This document shows, in pieces, positions 18,672-35,089 of a stretch of 64,000 nucleotides of DNA (positions are counted from its first letter, which is position 1; the number at the start of each line of letters is the position of its first letter). The translations under genes and the position numbers were made by a program. The notes below the pieces were generated by a model that saw only the letters and a program-made list of their open reading frames with translations, was not told the origin of the DNA and ran no database searches. Origin of the DNA: Asticcacaulis biprosthecium C19 (lineage in GTDB: Bacteria; Pseudomonadota; Alphaproteobacteria; Caulobacterales; Caulobacteraceae); contig NZ_GL883079.1 in assembly GCF_000204015.1 (NCBI RefSeq), forward strand, positions 568,767 through 632,766, read 5' to 3'.

Positions 18672-19373
18672 ATGTTCGTCAGAAGTCTTTTTATCGCGGC
18701 CCTGTGCCTGTTGCCGGCCGCCGCGTTCGCACAGTCGCCGGCCGACCTGCCTCAGCGCGCCGAGGCCGGGGATGCCGACTCCCAGCTCGATTACGGACTG
18801 AAATTCTATAACGGCGACGGCGTCCAACAGGATCGGGGAACCGCCCTGAAGTGGTTCCGCAAATCCGCTGACCAAGGTAATGTCGATGCAAGCTACCTCG
18901 CAGGCCAAATTTACGCCGACAACAAGCACCTTCCTTTTGCTCCCGGGCGGGCGCGGAAATACCTGACAATCGCTGCGGAAGCTAAATTGTCCCATGCCCA
19001 GCAGGAACTGGTCGACCTTCTTATTGAAAGCCTTATTGTTACCCAATCCTGCGCAGACGCCCGCGACGCGATCTCGTGGTTGAAGCGGCTTGCCGAAAAC
19101 GCTGACGCCACATCGGAAGAGCGCTCCGAAGCGGAAGATAATCTTGTGACCATCTATCTGCAGGAGAAGAATTTCTGGGGCTACATTCCCCAACTGGCGC
19201 CACGGGACGTCCCCGAAGCCAAATACTGGCTCAGTCGCGGCGTCGAGCGCGGCGATCCATACGCTGCCGAGCAAATGGCGGCAATTGATGACCAGGTTGA
19301 ATCGAGACCCGATATCTGCAGCCACCCGCTGCAGGGCTTGATCAGCACCCAGGAACACTGGCGTACCGAATAG
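18672..19373 (+). CDS. Secreted Sel1-repeat protein
   Basis: This 233-residue protein starts with a clean signal peptide (MFVRSLFIAALCLLPAAAFA, cleaved before QSPAD). At least two Sel1-like repeats follow: AEAGDADSQLDYGLKFYNGDG, and KWFRKSADQGNVDASYLAGQIY, with more degenerate helical repeats after. Sel1 proteins are scaffolds for protein-protein contact. The start at 18672 follows GGAGGGGG and is preferred over an in-frame ATG 33 bases upstream that would disrupt the signal peptide. Two internal cysteines (near VTQSCADA and PDICSH) could pair in the periplasm. Confidence 0.83.
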   Translation: MFVRSLFIAALCLLPAAAFAQSPADLPQRAEAGDADSQLDYGLKFYNGDGVQQDRGTALKWFRKSADQGNVDASYLAGQIYADNKHLPFAPGRARKYLTIAAEAKLSHAQQELVDLLIESLIVTQSCADARDAISWLKRLAENADATSEERSEAEDNLVTIYLQEKNFWGYIPQLAPRDVPEAKYWLSRGVERGDPYAAEQMAAIDDQVESRPDICSHPLQGLISTQEHWRTE

Positions 19374-19390
19374 ACACCCGGCAACAGCCT

Positions 19391-19569
19391 TTACGACGGA
19401 AGCTGCCGTGGCACAAAAAAACTGGTTCCGACCGCGCCCCCGACGATGACTGCGGCCACCACAGCGTCGGCTTCGAGAAAAAGAAAACCGAGGACACTCC
19501 GGAGCTGCCAACGACCATCACAACAAGCCGATTGTAGTGCTTTTCCGATGGTGACGTGCGCCAGATCAT
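19391..19569 (-). pseudogene. Possible frameshifted small membrane protein
   Basis: Two overlapping minus-strand frames each look half real. The first begins MIWRTSPSEKHYNRLVVMVVG. The second continues VLGFLFLEADAVVAAVIVGG and ends in SFFVPRQLPS. Joined across a one-base shift near the TCCGGAGTGTCC stretch they would make a protein of about 60 residues with two hydrophobic segments. No family is recognised. It may be chance, a decayed gene or a sequence error. The rest of the 293-bp gap holds only the rpoC terminator. Confidence 0.25.
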
Positions 19570-19610
19570 GTCGGCTGGTTCCCCAGCGGATTTCCACCTT
19601 CGACCTCAAC

Positions 19611-19638
19611 AAAAAACCCCCGGCCGAGACCGAGGGTT
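19611..19638 (-). terminator. Rho-independent terminator of rpoC
   Basis: AACCC (19615-19619) pairs with GGGTT (19634-19638) and CGG (19621-19623) with CCG (19630-19632), with one C/A mismatch and a 6-nt loop. On the minus strand it runs into TTTTTTGTTG. It sits 29 bp past the rpoC stop. Confidence 0.8.
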
Positions 19639-19666
19639 CTTGTTTTCAAGCCAAAGTGAACAAAGC

Positions 19667-23854
<4,188 letters not shown>

Positions 23855-23912
23855 TCCAGTACTCCGTTGTGCCTGGGCACGAAAATTAGATATTTTGGGC
23901 GGTTATGGAGTC

Positions 23913-23949
23913 GAGGGGCCAATCTCGTTGAGAAGAATGGCCCCCTCGC
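23913..23949 (-). other. Hairpin in the rpoB-rpoC gap
   Basis: CGAGGGGCCA (23913-23922) pairs with TGGCCCCCTCG (23939-23949) with one bulged C. On the minus strand no T-run follows, so it is unlikely to terminate fully. It may be an RNase processing site or partial attenuator between rpoB and rpoC (inference). Confidence 0.5.
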
Positions 23950-23952
23950 CTT

Positions 23953-28029
<4,077 letters not shown>

Positions 28030-28341
28030 TGCAGTTCCTTGCGTGAACGCTTGGAGAAAATTGTTAGGCAGTTGTGACTGCGCGCGAGGTTTGTTGAAGG
28101 CCCCGTCCAGGGACCAAAAGCTTGCCTTGCGCCTGCTCTTTTTTGACCTTGAGGGCCAAAGACGCTGTTGTTTATGGTTCTTTGGGAACCAAACCCTTCG
28201 CCGGCGGAAAGAGCATAAGGCCGGCCTGCAGGTCCCACTTGGGCGCAATACGCCTTTCGGGGGAGCGTGCCATAGCGCACTTATCCCCGTCCGTAAAGAG
28301 GGCTTGACAATTATTTTCCAGGATTCGCAAGCCCGCGAAAT
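28030..28341 (-). other. rpoB upstream region (312 bp, no gene)
   Basis: No credible coding sequence is present. A small hairpin, TGGTTC paired with GAACCA around 28173-28189, lies in the expected rpoB leader. The best minus-strand promoter I can propose is weak (TTTACG, 17 bp, TATGGC, near 28270-28298). A plus-strand TTGACA at 28304-28309 has no matching -10 and points away from rpoB. The region must carry the rpoBC promoter because rplJL ends at a strong terminator upstream. Confidence 0.5.
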
Positions 28342-29124
28342 TCAAAGCAAAATTGGGGCGCGGATAATCTGTATCCCGGCGCGCCAGCCGTTCGGCCATT
28401 GGCGGCCGCCGATAATTCCGATCAGAATGAAACCCGCCACGAACCCGCCGAGATGAGCCTCCCAGGCGATCGGGATATTTAGTGGCCCGCCCTGCCCTTG
28501 CAGGATTTGCAGTAGGAGATAGGGCCCGCCAAAGATCAGGATAACAAGGGCGTTTGACCAGATGAAGAACCAGACAGCGTTAACAGTTGTATAGCTTAAG
28601 AACGGTCGCACCTTTTCGCCGAAAATGTCGAGCCGCATAACGGCGGCATAGACTCCGTACACAGCGCCGGACGCGCCGACGACGGGGATGTCGCTTTGCG
28701 GATGCAACTGCCAAAACAACAGGTTGCCCGTCAGGCCACACAGGACGTACAGCCGGTGAAACGGCACGACGCCACGCCAGCCCTTGCCGAAACGCGCGGC
28801 AACCAAAGGCGCCAGGTTGAGATAGGCCCACATATTACTGGCAAAATGCACGTAACCGAGCCACGGCGCCTCCGGCGTGTACCCGTGCAAAAACATAGAG
28901 GTTAGCAAGGTCCACCAGCGGCCTTCCCGCATGGCCTCGCTGGAAAACGCCCAGTCCTCCATCGTCACGACGCCCGCCACCTGACCGGCCAGAACGACGC
29001 CAGTCGCGACAACCACCAGCCACACCGGCCAGTTGCGCGGATCGAACATCAGGTTTCCGGCGCTGATGCGCTGAGGCTCCGGACTTTCGGGCTGGTCGGT
29101 TACGGGAACAGCAGTGTCGCTCAT
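28342..29124 (-). CDS. Rhomboid-family intramembrane serine protease
   Basis: This 260-residue polytopic membrane protein has the rhomboid catalytic pair: Ser152 in GASGAVYG and His224 in AHLGGFVAGF. The family HFASNMWAYLNL motif (His/Asn of TM2) and WRWW-like EGRWWTLLTSMFLHG at the lateral gate are also present. About six to seven membrane helices are predicted after a short Pro-rich N-terminus. Bacterial rhomboids cut single-pass membrane proteins within the bilayer; the substrate is unknown. It lies 37 bp after the CPA2 antiporter gene and is likely in the same transcript. Confidence 0.92.
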   Translation of the reverse strand: MSDTAVPVTDQPESPEPQRISAGNLMFDPRNWPVWLVVVATGVVLAGQVAGVVTMEDWAFSSEAMREGRWWTLLTSMFLHGYTPEAPWLGYVHFASNMWAYLNLAPLVAARFGKGWRGVVPFHRLYVLCGLTGNLLFWQLHPQSDIPVVGASGAVYGVYAAVMRLDIFGEKVRPFLSYTTVNAVWFFIWSNALVILIFGGPYLLLQILQGQGGPLNIPIAWEAHLGGFVAGFILIGIIGGRQWPNGWRAGIQIIRAPILL

Positions 29125-29161
29125 GCTGTCGATATGGGAACGCCTGCGCGGACTGTAAGCC

Positions 29162-30880
29162 TCACGCCGCCGATTTTTCAGGCTTGAAGCGATCGAGGAT
29201 AAACGATGTCATGCCCTTGGCGAGTTCACCTTCTCCGTAAAATATTGTGCCCAGCCCTTCCCGCTTCAGAAACTCGACCTCGGCCTCGCTATGGGTGCGC
29301 AGGACAATTTCGACTGACGGATTGACGGTGCGTGCGGCTTCGACCATCTGACGAATATTCAGCAGGTCCGGTGTCGCCACAACCAACATGGCAGCATCCA
29401 GAATATGCGCCTGGATCAGGACCTCGACTTGTGACGCATCGCCATAGACGGCAGGCTTGCCGGTTGCGCGCAGATCCTCGACCCGCTCACGGTTCTCCTC
29501 AACGACAATACAGGGGATCGACCGCGTCTCCAGCGCATCGGCGATCATGCGCCCAACCCGGCCATAACCTACGAGGACGACCTGCCCCTTCAGGTAGCGC
29601 TCGTCGGTTACCTGCGGCAGTTCCGCCAGAGGTTCCTCACGGGTTTCCAGCTTACGGACAAAGGCAAAGCTACGGGTCAGCCAGGCTCGCGCCGGCTCAA
29701 CGGCGTTGAACAGGAAGGGATTGAGCGCGATGGAAACGAGGGCGCCACCGACGATCAGGTTCATGCCTTCCTGCGGCAACAGACCCAGTGACACACCCAG
29801 CCCCGCCATAATGAAGGAGAACTCGCCGATCTGCGCCAGGCCCGCCGAGACCATGAGCGCCGTCTTCAGCGGATAGCGGAAGCCGACCACCAGCACCGCC
29901 GCGGCAATGCCCTTGCCCAGGATGATGATGGCGACCACGGCCAGCAATGCGCCCGGCGCTTCGATTAGGACCATCGGGTCGAACAGCATACCCACCGACA
30001 CGAAGAACAGAACCGAAAAGGCGTCTCGCAGCGGCAGGGACTCCTCAGCCGCACGATGGGCGAATTTGGATTCGCGCATCACCATGCCGGCGAAGAAGGC
30101 GCCCAGGGCAAAGGAGACATTGAACAGTTCCGACGCGCCCCAGGCGATGCTTATGGCCGCGGATATGACGGCCAGGGTGAAGAGTTCGCGCGATCCGGTC
30201 TTCGACACCTGCCACAAGATCCACGGCAGCACTTTGCGCCCGGCCAGCAGCATCAAGGCGATAAAGGCGCCCACGCCCAGCAGGGTCCGGCCAATGGTGA
30301 GGGCCAGTTCGCCGGGCGACGACGCCTCGGCACCGTGACTGTTCCCACCCAGCATTCCGGCCAGCGGCGGCAGCAACACGAGCACCAGGACCGTCACCAG
30401 ATCTTCGACCACCAGCCAGCCGATGGCGATCCGACCGTTCATCGTATCGGTGGCGTCGCGCGCCTCCAGGGCCTTGAGCAAAACGACGGTGCTGGCGCAG
30501 GACAGGCAGAGCCCGAACACCAGCGCCGGACCGAACTCCCAGCCCCAAACACCCATGCCCAGAGCTATGCCCAGCAAGGTCGCCAGGCTCATCTGGACCA
30601 CGGCGCCCGGCAAGGCGATCTTGCGCACCGACAACAGGTCGTTGAAGGAAAAGTGCAGCCCGACGCCGAACATCAGCAGCATCACGCCGATTTCCGACAA
30701 CTGGGATGCCATCTGGATGTCAGCGACAAAGCCCGGCGTCGAAGGTCCGATCAGGATGCCGGCCAAGAGGTACCCTACCAGTGGCGGCAGCTTCATCCGT
30801 GCGGCGAGGAAGCCGAAGATCAGCGCCAGGCCAAACCCGGTAGCAATCGTGGTGATGAGAGAGATGTTGTGGTGGTCCAT
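29162..30880 (-). CDS. CPA2 cation:proton antiporter with RCK/TrkA-N domain (YbaL/KefB-like)
   Basis: This 572-residue protein combines an N-terminal antiporter domain of about twelve helices (LPPLVGYLLAGILIGPSTPG, ALGAFFAGMVMRES) with a C-terminal cytosolic RCK_N domain starting near residue 415 (VVLVGYGRVGRMIADAL, VVEENRERVEDL). It probably exchanges K+ or Na+ for H+ under nucleotide or redox control. The order YbaL/RosB-like is favoured by the length and the DASQVEVL element. No KefF-type ancillary gene is nearby. It follows the rplL terminator after a conserved palindrome and starts a two-gene unit with the rhomboid gene. Confidence 0.88.
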   Translation of the reverse strand: MDHHNISLITTIATGFGLALIFGFLAARMKLPPLVGYLLAGILIGPSTPGFVADIQMASQLSEIGVMLLMFGVGLHFSFNDLLSVRKIALPGAVVQMSLATLLGIALGMGVWGWEFGPALVFGLCLSCASTVVLLKALEARDATDTMNGRIAIGWLVVEDLVTVLVLVLLPPLAGMLGGNSHGAEASSPGELALTIGRTLLGVGAFIALMLLAGRKVLPWILWQVSKTGSRELFTLAVISAAISIAWGASELFNVSFALGAFFAGMVMRESKFAHRAAEESLPLRDAFSVLFFVSVGMLFDPMVLIEAPGALLAVVAIIILGKGIAAAVLVVGFRYPLKTALMVSAGLAQIGEFSFIMAGLGVSLGLLPQEGMNLIVGGALVSIALNPFLFNAVEPARAWLTRSFAFVRKLETREEPLAELPQVTDERYLKGQVVLVGYGRVGRMIADALETRSIPCIVVEENRERVEDLRATGKPAVYGDASQVEVLIQAHILDAAMLVVATPDLLNIRQMVEAARTVNPSVEIVLRTHSEAEVEFLKREGLGTIFYGEGELAKGMTSFILDRFKPEKSAA

Positions 30881-30901
30881 GAGGCGCCTTTAGAGTCTTG
30901 A

Positions 30902-30960
30902 ACCTCATGCCAAAAAGTGGCGCGAACCGTCTATCGGCACTTTTTGGACAGACATGAGGT
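30902..30960. repeat. Extragenic palindrome, CCAAAAAGTG class
   Basis: ACCTCATG (30902-30909) pairs with CATGAGGT (30953-30960). CCAAAAAGTG (30910-30920) pairs with CACTTTTTGG (30938-30947). The two perfect arms are separated by a few bases. The CATG outer and AAAAAGTG inner architecture matches palindromes that are widespread between genes in alphaproteobacteria. A reduced relative is at 43689-43720. Confidence 0.65.
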
Positions 30961-31099
30961 GTCGAATGAGAACAGGAAAGGCCAAAACCGCAGAGGTAAA
31001 CCCGCGCCAGAGGCAGTGCGTGATCACAGTGTTGGACCACGCCCCAAGGGTCAACCGACCCAACGCGATTGTTATCAGATTGTTATTATGCCAATGAAA

Positions 31100-31127
31100 A
31101 CGGGCCGGAGGTATCCCTCCGGCCCGT
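31100..31127 (-). terminator. Strong terminator of rplJ-rplL
   Basis: A perfect 12-bp stem, ACGGGCCGGAGG (31100-31111) with CCTCCGGCCCGT (31116-31127) and a 4-nt loop, runs into TTTTCATTGG on the minus strand. It separates rplL from the downstream antiporter gene and implies that rpoBC is not transcribed mainly from the rplJ promoter. Confidence 0.9.
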
Positions 31128-31189
31128 CAGAAGATATTGGCTTTAATGCCTTGGCATTTTCGCTTTCACGAAAATACCGGGTGCCGAAA

Positions 31190-31570
31190 TTACTTAACTT
31201 CGACCTTGGCGCCGGCGTCTTCCAGCTTCTTCTTGATGTCGGCAGCTTCCTGCTTGGAGATGTTCTCCTTGACGTTCTGCGGCGCGCCTTCGACCAGGTC
31301 CTTGGCTTCCTTCAGACCCAGATCGGTACGGATCGAACGGATTTCCTTGATCACGTTGATCTTCTTGTCGCCGCCGTCGGTCAGGACAACGGTGAACTCG
31401 GTTTGCTCTTCGACAGCTTCGACCGGGGCGGCGGGACCGCCAACAGCGGCGACGGCGACCGGAGCGGCAGCGGAAACGCCCCACTTGTCTTCCAGCAGCT
31501 TCGACAGTTCAGCGGCTTCGAGAACCGACAGGGCGGACAGGTCTTCGACCAGCTTTTCCAGTTTGGACAT
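31190..31570 (-). CDS. rplL: 50S ribosomal protein L7/L12
   Basis: This 126-residue L7/L12 has the N-terminal dimerisation domain ([22 protein letters not shown]), the Ala/Pro-rich hinge ([21 protein letters not shown]) and the C-terminal factor-binding domain ([34 protein letters not shown]). It forms the ribosomal stalk with L10 and recruits translation GTPases. It follows rplJ by 49 bp in the usual order and ends at a strong terminator. Confidence 0.99.
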   Translation of the reverse strand: MSKLEKLVEDLSALSVLEAAELSKLLEDKWGVSAAAPVAVAAVGGPAAPVEAVEEQTEFTVVLTDGGDKKINVIKEIRSIRTDLGLKEAKDLVEGAPQNVKENISKQEAADIKKKLEDAGAKVEVK

Positions 31571-31619
31571 TGTAGTTCCTTAAAAGATAGAGATTGATGA
31601 GGGAATGTAGGTGGTGTTC

Positions 31620-32138
31620 TTAGGCTTCGGCGTTTTCGCGGGCATAGGCCCCGATGACGCGAGCCACAGCGCCGGCAGGCGCCACGAGGACGCCGGCGAT
31701 CTTGGTCGCAGGTGCCTGCAGCAGACCAATCAGCTTGCCGCGCAGTTCGTCGAGCGACGGCAGCGTGGCCAGCGACCGGACACCGGCTTCGGTCAGGACA
31801 TCCGTTTCCATAATGCCGCCAATGATTTTGAGCTTGTCATTCTCTTTGGCGTACTGGACGGAAATCTTGGCGGCGGTGACCGGATCGGCCGAATAGACCA
31901 GGGCGACAGGGCCTTTGAACAGGGCATCGCCCTTTTCGCCGACCGAGCCGTCCAGGGCCTTTTGGGCCAGACGGTTCTTGAACACCTTCACAACGGCGCC
32001 TTCCTTGCGGAGACGGTTGCGAAGTTCAGACATTTCCACAAAGGTCATACCCGTATACTGGGTAACAACCACGGCGCCGGAGCTCGCGAAGACGCCCTTG
32101 AGCTCTTCGATCGTCGCGGCCTTTTGTGCGCGGTCCAT
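31620..32138 (-). CDS. rplJ: 50S ribosomal protein L10
   Basis: This 172-residue L10 begins at ATG 32138 (MDRAQKAATIEELKGVF). It has a KVFKNRLAQKAL rRNA-binding segment and a C-terminal helical tail on which L7/L12 dimers sit. A longer in-frame start lies inside the untranslated leader and lacks family similarity. In many bacteria L10 (with L12) represses its own mRNA through the leader; the roughly 340-nt leader here fits that regulation. Confidence 0.98.
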   Translation of the reverse strand: MDRAQKAATIEELKGVFASSGAVVVTQYTGMTFVEMSELRNRLRKEGAVVKVFKNRLAQKALDGSVGEKGDALFKGPVALVYSADPVTAAKISVQYAKENDKLKIIGGIMETDVLTEAGVRSLATLPSLDELRGKLIGLLQAPATKIAGVLVAPAGAVARVIGAYARENAEA

Positions 32139-32478
32139 AAGTGGCCTCCATGGTAATCCTGTGGCGAGCGTAGAAAGCCGCCACGAGGGGTGAAGCTCCA
32201 GCCGGAAGACCCGACCGAAACGTAACAAATGACTTAAACGCTTCCAGTAAACCGGAAACGTCAAAATCGACTGTCGAGAAGAGAAGCTTTCACCACAAGG
32301 ACTACGCCCCATTCCCAATTTAAGGAAATGCAGGTAAATCTTGATTGGCGTATCGCGTCCCGTCTAGTCTCGGCCTGTGGCGGCTACCGCAGATTATGGA
32401 TCAGGCGGCCCCTGATCCCCGAAGGTTCTCGGACAGAACGGAGTGAAAATCGCAAGCGGCCTTCACGCCGGAGCGCGG
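32139..32478 (-). promoter_or_regulatory. Long 5' leader of rplJ (putative L10 autoregulatory leader)
   Basis: About 340 nt separate the likely promoter -10 box from the rplJ start and carry no credible gene. This is the position where the L10 leader RNA, bound by L10-L12 to repress translation, is found in other bacteria. I did not fold or match it to a covariance model, so the assignment rests on position and length. The 499-bp gap up to 32637 also contains a CCCCC/GGGGG hairpin near 32562-32576, on the side of the divergent Sel1 gene. Confidence 0.45.
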
Positions 32479-32507
32479 CATATACAGTCAGGTCGCGTGA
32501 ATTGCAA
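32479..32507 (-). promoter_or_regulatory. Probable rplJ-rplL promoter
   Basis: On the minus strand TTGCAA (32502-32507) is followed by a 17-bp spacer and TATATG (32479-32484), a good match to a vegetative sigma-70 promoter. It points at rplJ, with a predicted start near 32472. Confidence 0.55.
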
Positions 32508-32637
32508 GACCCTTTGTTGCCTGCCGACATAGGCACATAACAGCATTTGTAATCCGCTCACCCCCGTTCAGGGGGTTGCGCATAACGCCGGTTTGCGGGA
32601 TTCATTAAGACAATAATAGCGGCATCAGGGGGCCTTC

Positions 32638-34389
32638 ATGATCCGGGTTTCAAACTGGCTACCGCGTGCTGCCGTCGTCATGGCGGCGCTCTCCTGTGTC
32701 GCGGCGAGCAAGATTCCGTCCCTGGCTGACGGCTATCGCGAAAGCACCATCTATACCGGTCAGCAGAACATGCCGTTCAAGAACTACGGCATTGCCATCA
32801 AATGGGAACAGGCCTGCCACAAGGGCCAGACCGATATGTGCATCAAGATGGCCGAAGCGGCAGCGGAAGGCCTGGGCGATCTGGAAGCCAGCAACAAAAC
32901 GGCGCTTGGTTTCTACAAGACCGCCTGCGAGCAGGGCAGCGGCCTGGCTTGCACCCGCGCGGCGCGCATTGCCCTGGACGGTTCGGCGTTGCGGGTCGAT
33001 CCGCTCCTGGCCAAGACCTTTGCCGAACGCGGCTGCAACCAGCTTAAGTATCAGGATGCCTGCGCCGTGCTGGCCGAGGTTCTGGTCGCCACCGGCGACG
33101 CCCAGGGCGCCACGGCCGTGGCCGACAGCGCCTGTGCCGCCGGCGCCAGCGAAGCCTGCCGCCAGAAGGCGTGGAAACTGTACGATGATGGCGATACCGC
33201 CCAGGCCCTTCCCATCTTCACCCAGGGCTGTGACGCCAAGCAGGCCTGGGGCTGTGCCGGTCTGGCCGACGCGCACGAAAAGGGCAAGGGCGTCACCCGA
33301 AACCGCAGCCAGGCCATGGCCTATGCCAAGACCGGCTGCGAACAGGGCCAGGGTGGCGGCCGTCACATCGCCTGCCGCCAGCATGGCACCTATCTGACCT
33401 ACACCGCCGACAAGGCGAGCATCAACAAGGGCGAGCAATATCTCAACGCCAACTGCGACTATGGCGACGCGCCGTCCTGCGTGTGGATCGGCAAGCTGCC
33501 CCTGCGCGGCAAGCAGGGCATCACCACCACCATGACCGAGGGCCTTTATTATGAGCGTCGCGCCTGCGATCTCAGCAGCGCCGAAGGCTGCGCCGAACTG
33601 GCCATGGCCTACGAAGTCGGCAATGGCATCAGTTCCGACACCGGGACCGCCGTCGCGCTGTACGACAAGGCGTGCCGGCTTGGCGACCAACCGTCCTGCG
33701 CCAAGGCCCAGGACCTGGCCGGCCAGGGCGCTCGTAACCTGACACCGATCATCGACCCGTCCTTGCCGGTGATGGAGCAACTTCTGAAGGCGCAGGCCCT
33801 GGTCGACGCCGGCAATCCCATGGAGGCTGCCATTACGGCCTACCGTCTCAACAACGAAGGCAACGAGTATGCCGCCTGGCTCCTGGGCGGCTGGATGTAT
33901 TACGGGCTGCCCGGCGTGTTCGATCCGCCGCGCAAGGAAGATGGCTTCATCCTGTTCGAAAACGCCGCCCGCGTTGGTCACGTTGAAGCCGCCATCTGGG
34001 TCGGCATGGCCTACTGGTACGGCGACGGTGTCGAGGTCGATGAGGACAAGGGCATGGGCTATATGCGCATCGCCGCGGAGCGTGGCAGCGAAAAGGCCAT
34101 TGCCATCTACCGCTCGATGGAACTGGAACCTGTCCGCCGGGAGAATGCCCGCCGTCAGGCCGAGTACGAAGCCTGGGCCAACCGTCCACGCAGCGCCTGG
34201 GACGACGCACTCAGCGCCTGGGGCCGGGCCGTTAGCAGCGGCGCCTACAGCTACTCCAGCAGCAACTATTCCAGCATGTCGTCGGGGAACAGCGTCTCCT
34301 CCATCATCGACAACTCGAACTTCAACAACGCTATCAACTACTATTCCGGCAGCACCTCGGTCTGCTCCAGTTCCAACCCATATTGCTAG
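32638..34389 (+). CDS. Secreted cysteine-paired Sel1-repeat protein (Hcp-like)
   Basis: This 583-residue exported protein has a signal-peptide-like N-terminus (VSNWLPRAAVVMAALSCVAASK). It carries an array of Sel1-type repeats of about 36-40 residues. At least nine contain a Cys pair, most as C-x7-C (CHKGQTDMC, CEQGSGLAC, CAAGASEAC, CDAKQAWGC, CDYGDAPSC, CDLSSAEGC, CRLGDQPSC). This is the pattern of Helicobacter Hcp proteins, where each repeat is locked by a disulphide. Later repeats (AARVGHVEAAIWVGMAYWYGDG) lack Cys. The C-terminus is a Ser/Tyr/Asn-rich low-complexity tail ending in CSSSNPYC. The start follows AGGGGGCC. Its role is unknown; the next gene, 12 bp downstream, encodes another secreted protein. 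Confidence 0.82.
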   Translation: MIRVSNWLPRAAVVMAALSCVAASKIPSLADGYRESTIYTGQQNMPFKNYGIAIKWEQACHKGQTDMCIKMAEAAAEGLGDLEASNKTALGFYKTACEQGSGLACTRAARIALDGSALRVDPLLAKTFAERGCNQLKYQDACAVLAEVLVATGDAQGATAVADSACAAGASEACRQKAWKLYDDGDTAQALPIFTQGCDAKQAWGCAGLADAHEKGKGVTRNRSQAMAYAKTGCEQGQGGGRHIACRQHGTYLTYTADKASINKGEQYLNANCDYGDAPSCVWIGKLPLRGKQGITTTMTEGLYYERRACDLSSAEGCAELAMAYEVGNGISSDTGTAVALYDKACRLGDQPSCAKAQDLAGQGARNLTPIIDPSLPVMEQLLKAQALVDAGNPMEAAITAYRLNNEGNEYAAWLLGGWMYYGLPGVFDPPRKEDGFILFENAARVGHVEAAIWVGMAYWYGDGVEVDEDKGMGYMRIAAERGSEKAIAIYRSMELEPVRRENARRQAEYEAWANRPRSAWDDALSAWGRAVSSGAYSYSSSNYSSMSSGNSVSSIIDNSNFNNAINYYSGSTSVCSSSNPYC

Positions 34390-34401
34390 CGGGGGACAGA
34401 G

Positions 34402-34926
34402 ATGAAGATGTTCACGCTTTCCGCACTCGCCATGTCTACGTTTTGGGGGGCGTCCTTCCTGAGCGCCGGCGCCGTTTCGGCCGAAGAACCCGAAACCTAC
34501 GCCTTCCAGCTCGAGGTTGGCAATGGCCGCTGCAGCGTCGACTATCCACGGTCCGACGGGACCACGCTCACCTTGCTGTATCTGAAGAACGGGCGGGTCA
34601 ATATATCGGTTCATCGCCCGCGCTGGGAAATGGTCGACGACAAGAATACCGAGGACCAGGACAATCCTATGACGATCGAGGTCCAGGGCGTCGGCAAGTC
34701 GAAAGCCAAATGGGGCGGTTACCGCAATGGCTTCGTCCAGGGCGTGTGGTCGGCCTGGGACGAAAATCCTTCCGGCGCCGGTAGTTCGGGTGACCTGATC
34801 AAGCTGATGGAAAAGGGCACGATTTATACGGTCTGGTTCGAAGGCCAGAAGCTGGGCAGCTTCAATACCAAGATGAAGGGGTTTGCGATCAATTCTATCC
34901 GCAATTGCGTCAACAATCCGGCGTAA
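34402..34926 (+). CDS. Secreted hypothetical protein
   Basis: This 174-residue protein has a signal peptide (MKMFTLSALAMSTFWGASFLSAGAVSA) and a mature beta-rich-looking domain with only two cysteines (GNGRCSVDY and SIRNCVNN), well placed to bridge the first and last strands. Trp/Gly-rich segments such as KWGGYRNGFVQGVWSAWDE stand out. I recognise no family. It starts 12 bp after the Hcp-like Sel1 gene and is very likely co-transcribed, so it may be a partner in the periplasm. Confidence 0.72.
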   Translation: MKMFTLSALAMSTFWGASFLSAGAVSAEEPETYAFQLEVGNGRCSVDYPRSDGTTLTLLYLKNGRVNISVHRPRWEMVDDKNTEDQDNPMTIEVQGVGKSKAKWGGYRNGFVQGVWSAWDENPSGAGSSGDLIKLMEKGTIYTVWFEGQKLGSFNTKMKGFAINSIRNCVNNPA

Positions 34927-34931
34927 CTTAT

Positions 34932-34953
34932 CCTCCCGCGCGCGCGCGGGAGG
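34932..34953. terminator. GC hairpin after the secreted protein gene
   Basis: CCTCCCGCG (34932-34940) and CGCGGGAGG (34945-34953) form a perfect 9-bp stem with a CGCG loop, 5 bp past a stop codon. No T-run follows, so it may be a stabilising 3' hairpin or part of a dispersed repeat. Confidence 0.5.
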
Positions 34954-35089
34954 TGGCGAGCAAGGGAGCTTCTTAGGCGACAACGTCGAGACAGAGGGGA
35001 GCCAGACGCTCGAACTGAACCCACTCCCGCCAGAAGTGACGTCCCGCAAAACCCGTGGTACACCGGTGTCATATCCAAAAGGGAATGAC

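Noticed and set aside
28030-28248. An N-terminal extension of rpoB by 73 codons
   Set aside because: The extra residues are unlike any RNA polymerase beta subunit, and the ATG at 28029 has a good ribosome-binding site and the canonical N-terminus.
28304-28309. Perfect TTGACA on the plus strand upstream of rpoB
   Set aside because: It points away from rpoB, toward the end of the rhomboid gene, and no -10 box lies 16-18 bp downstream.
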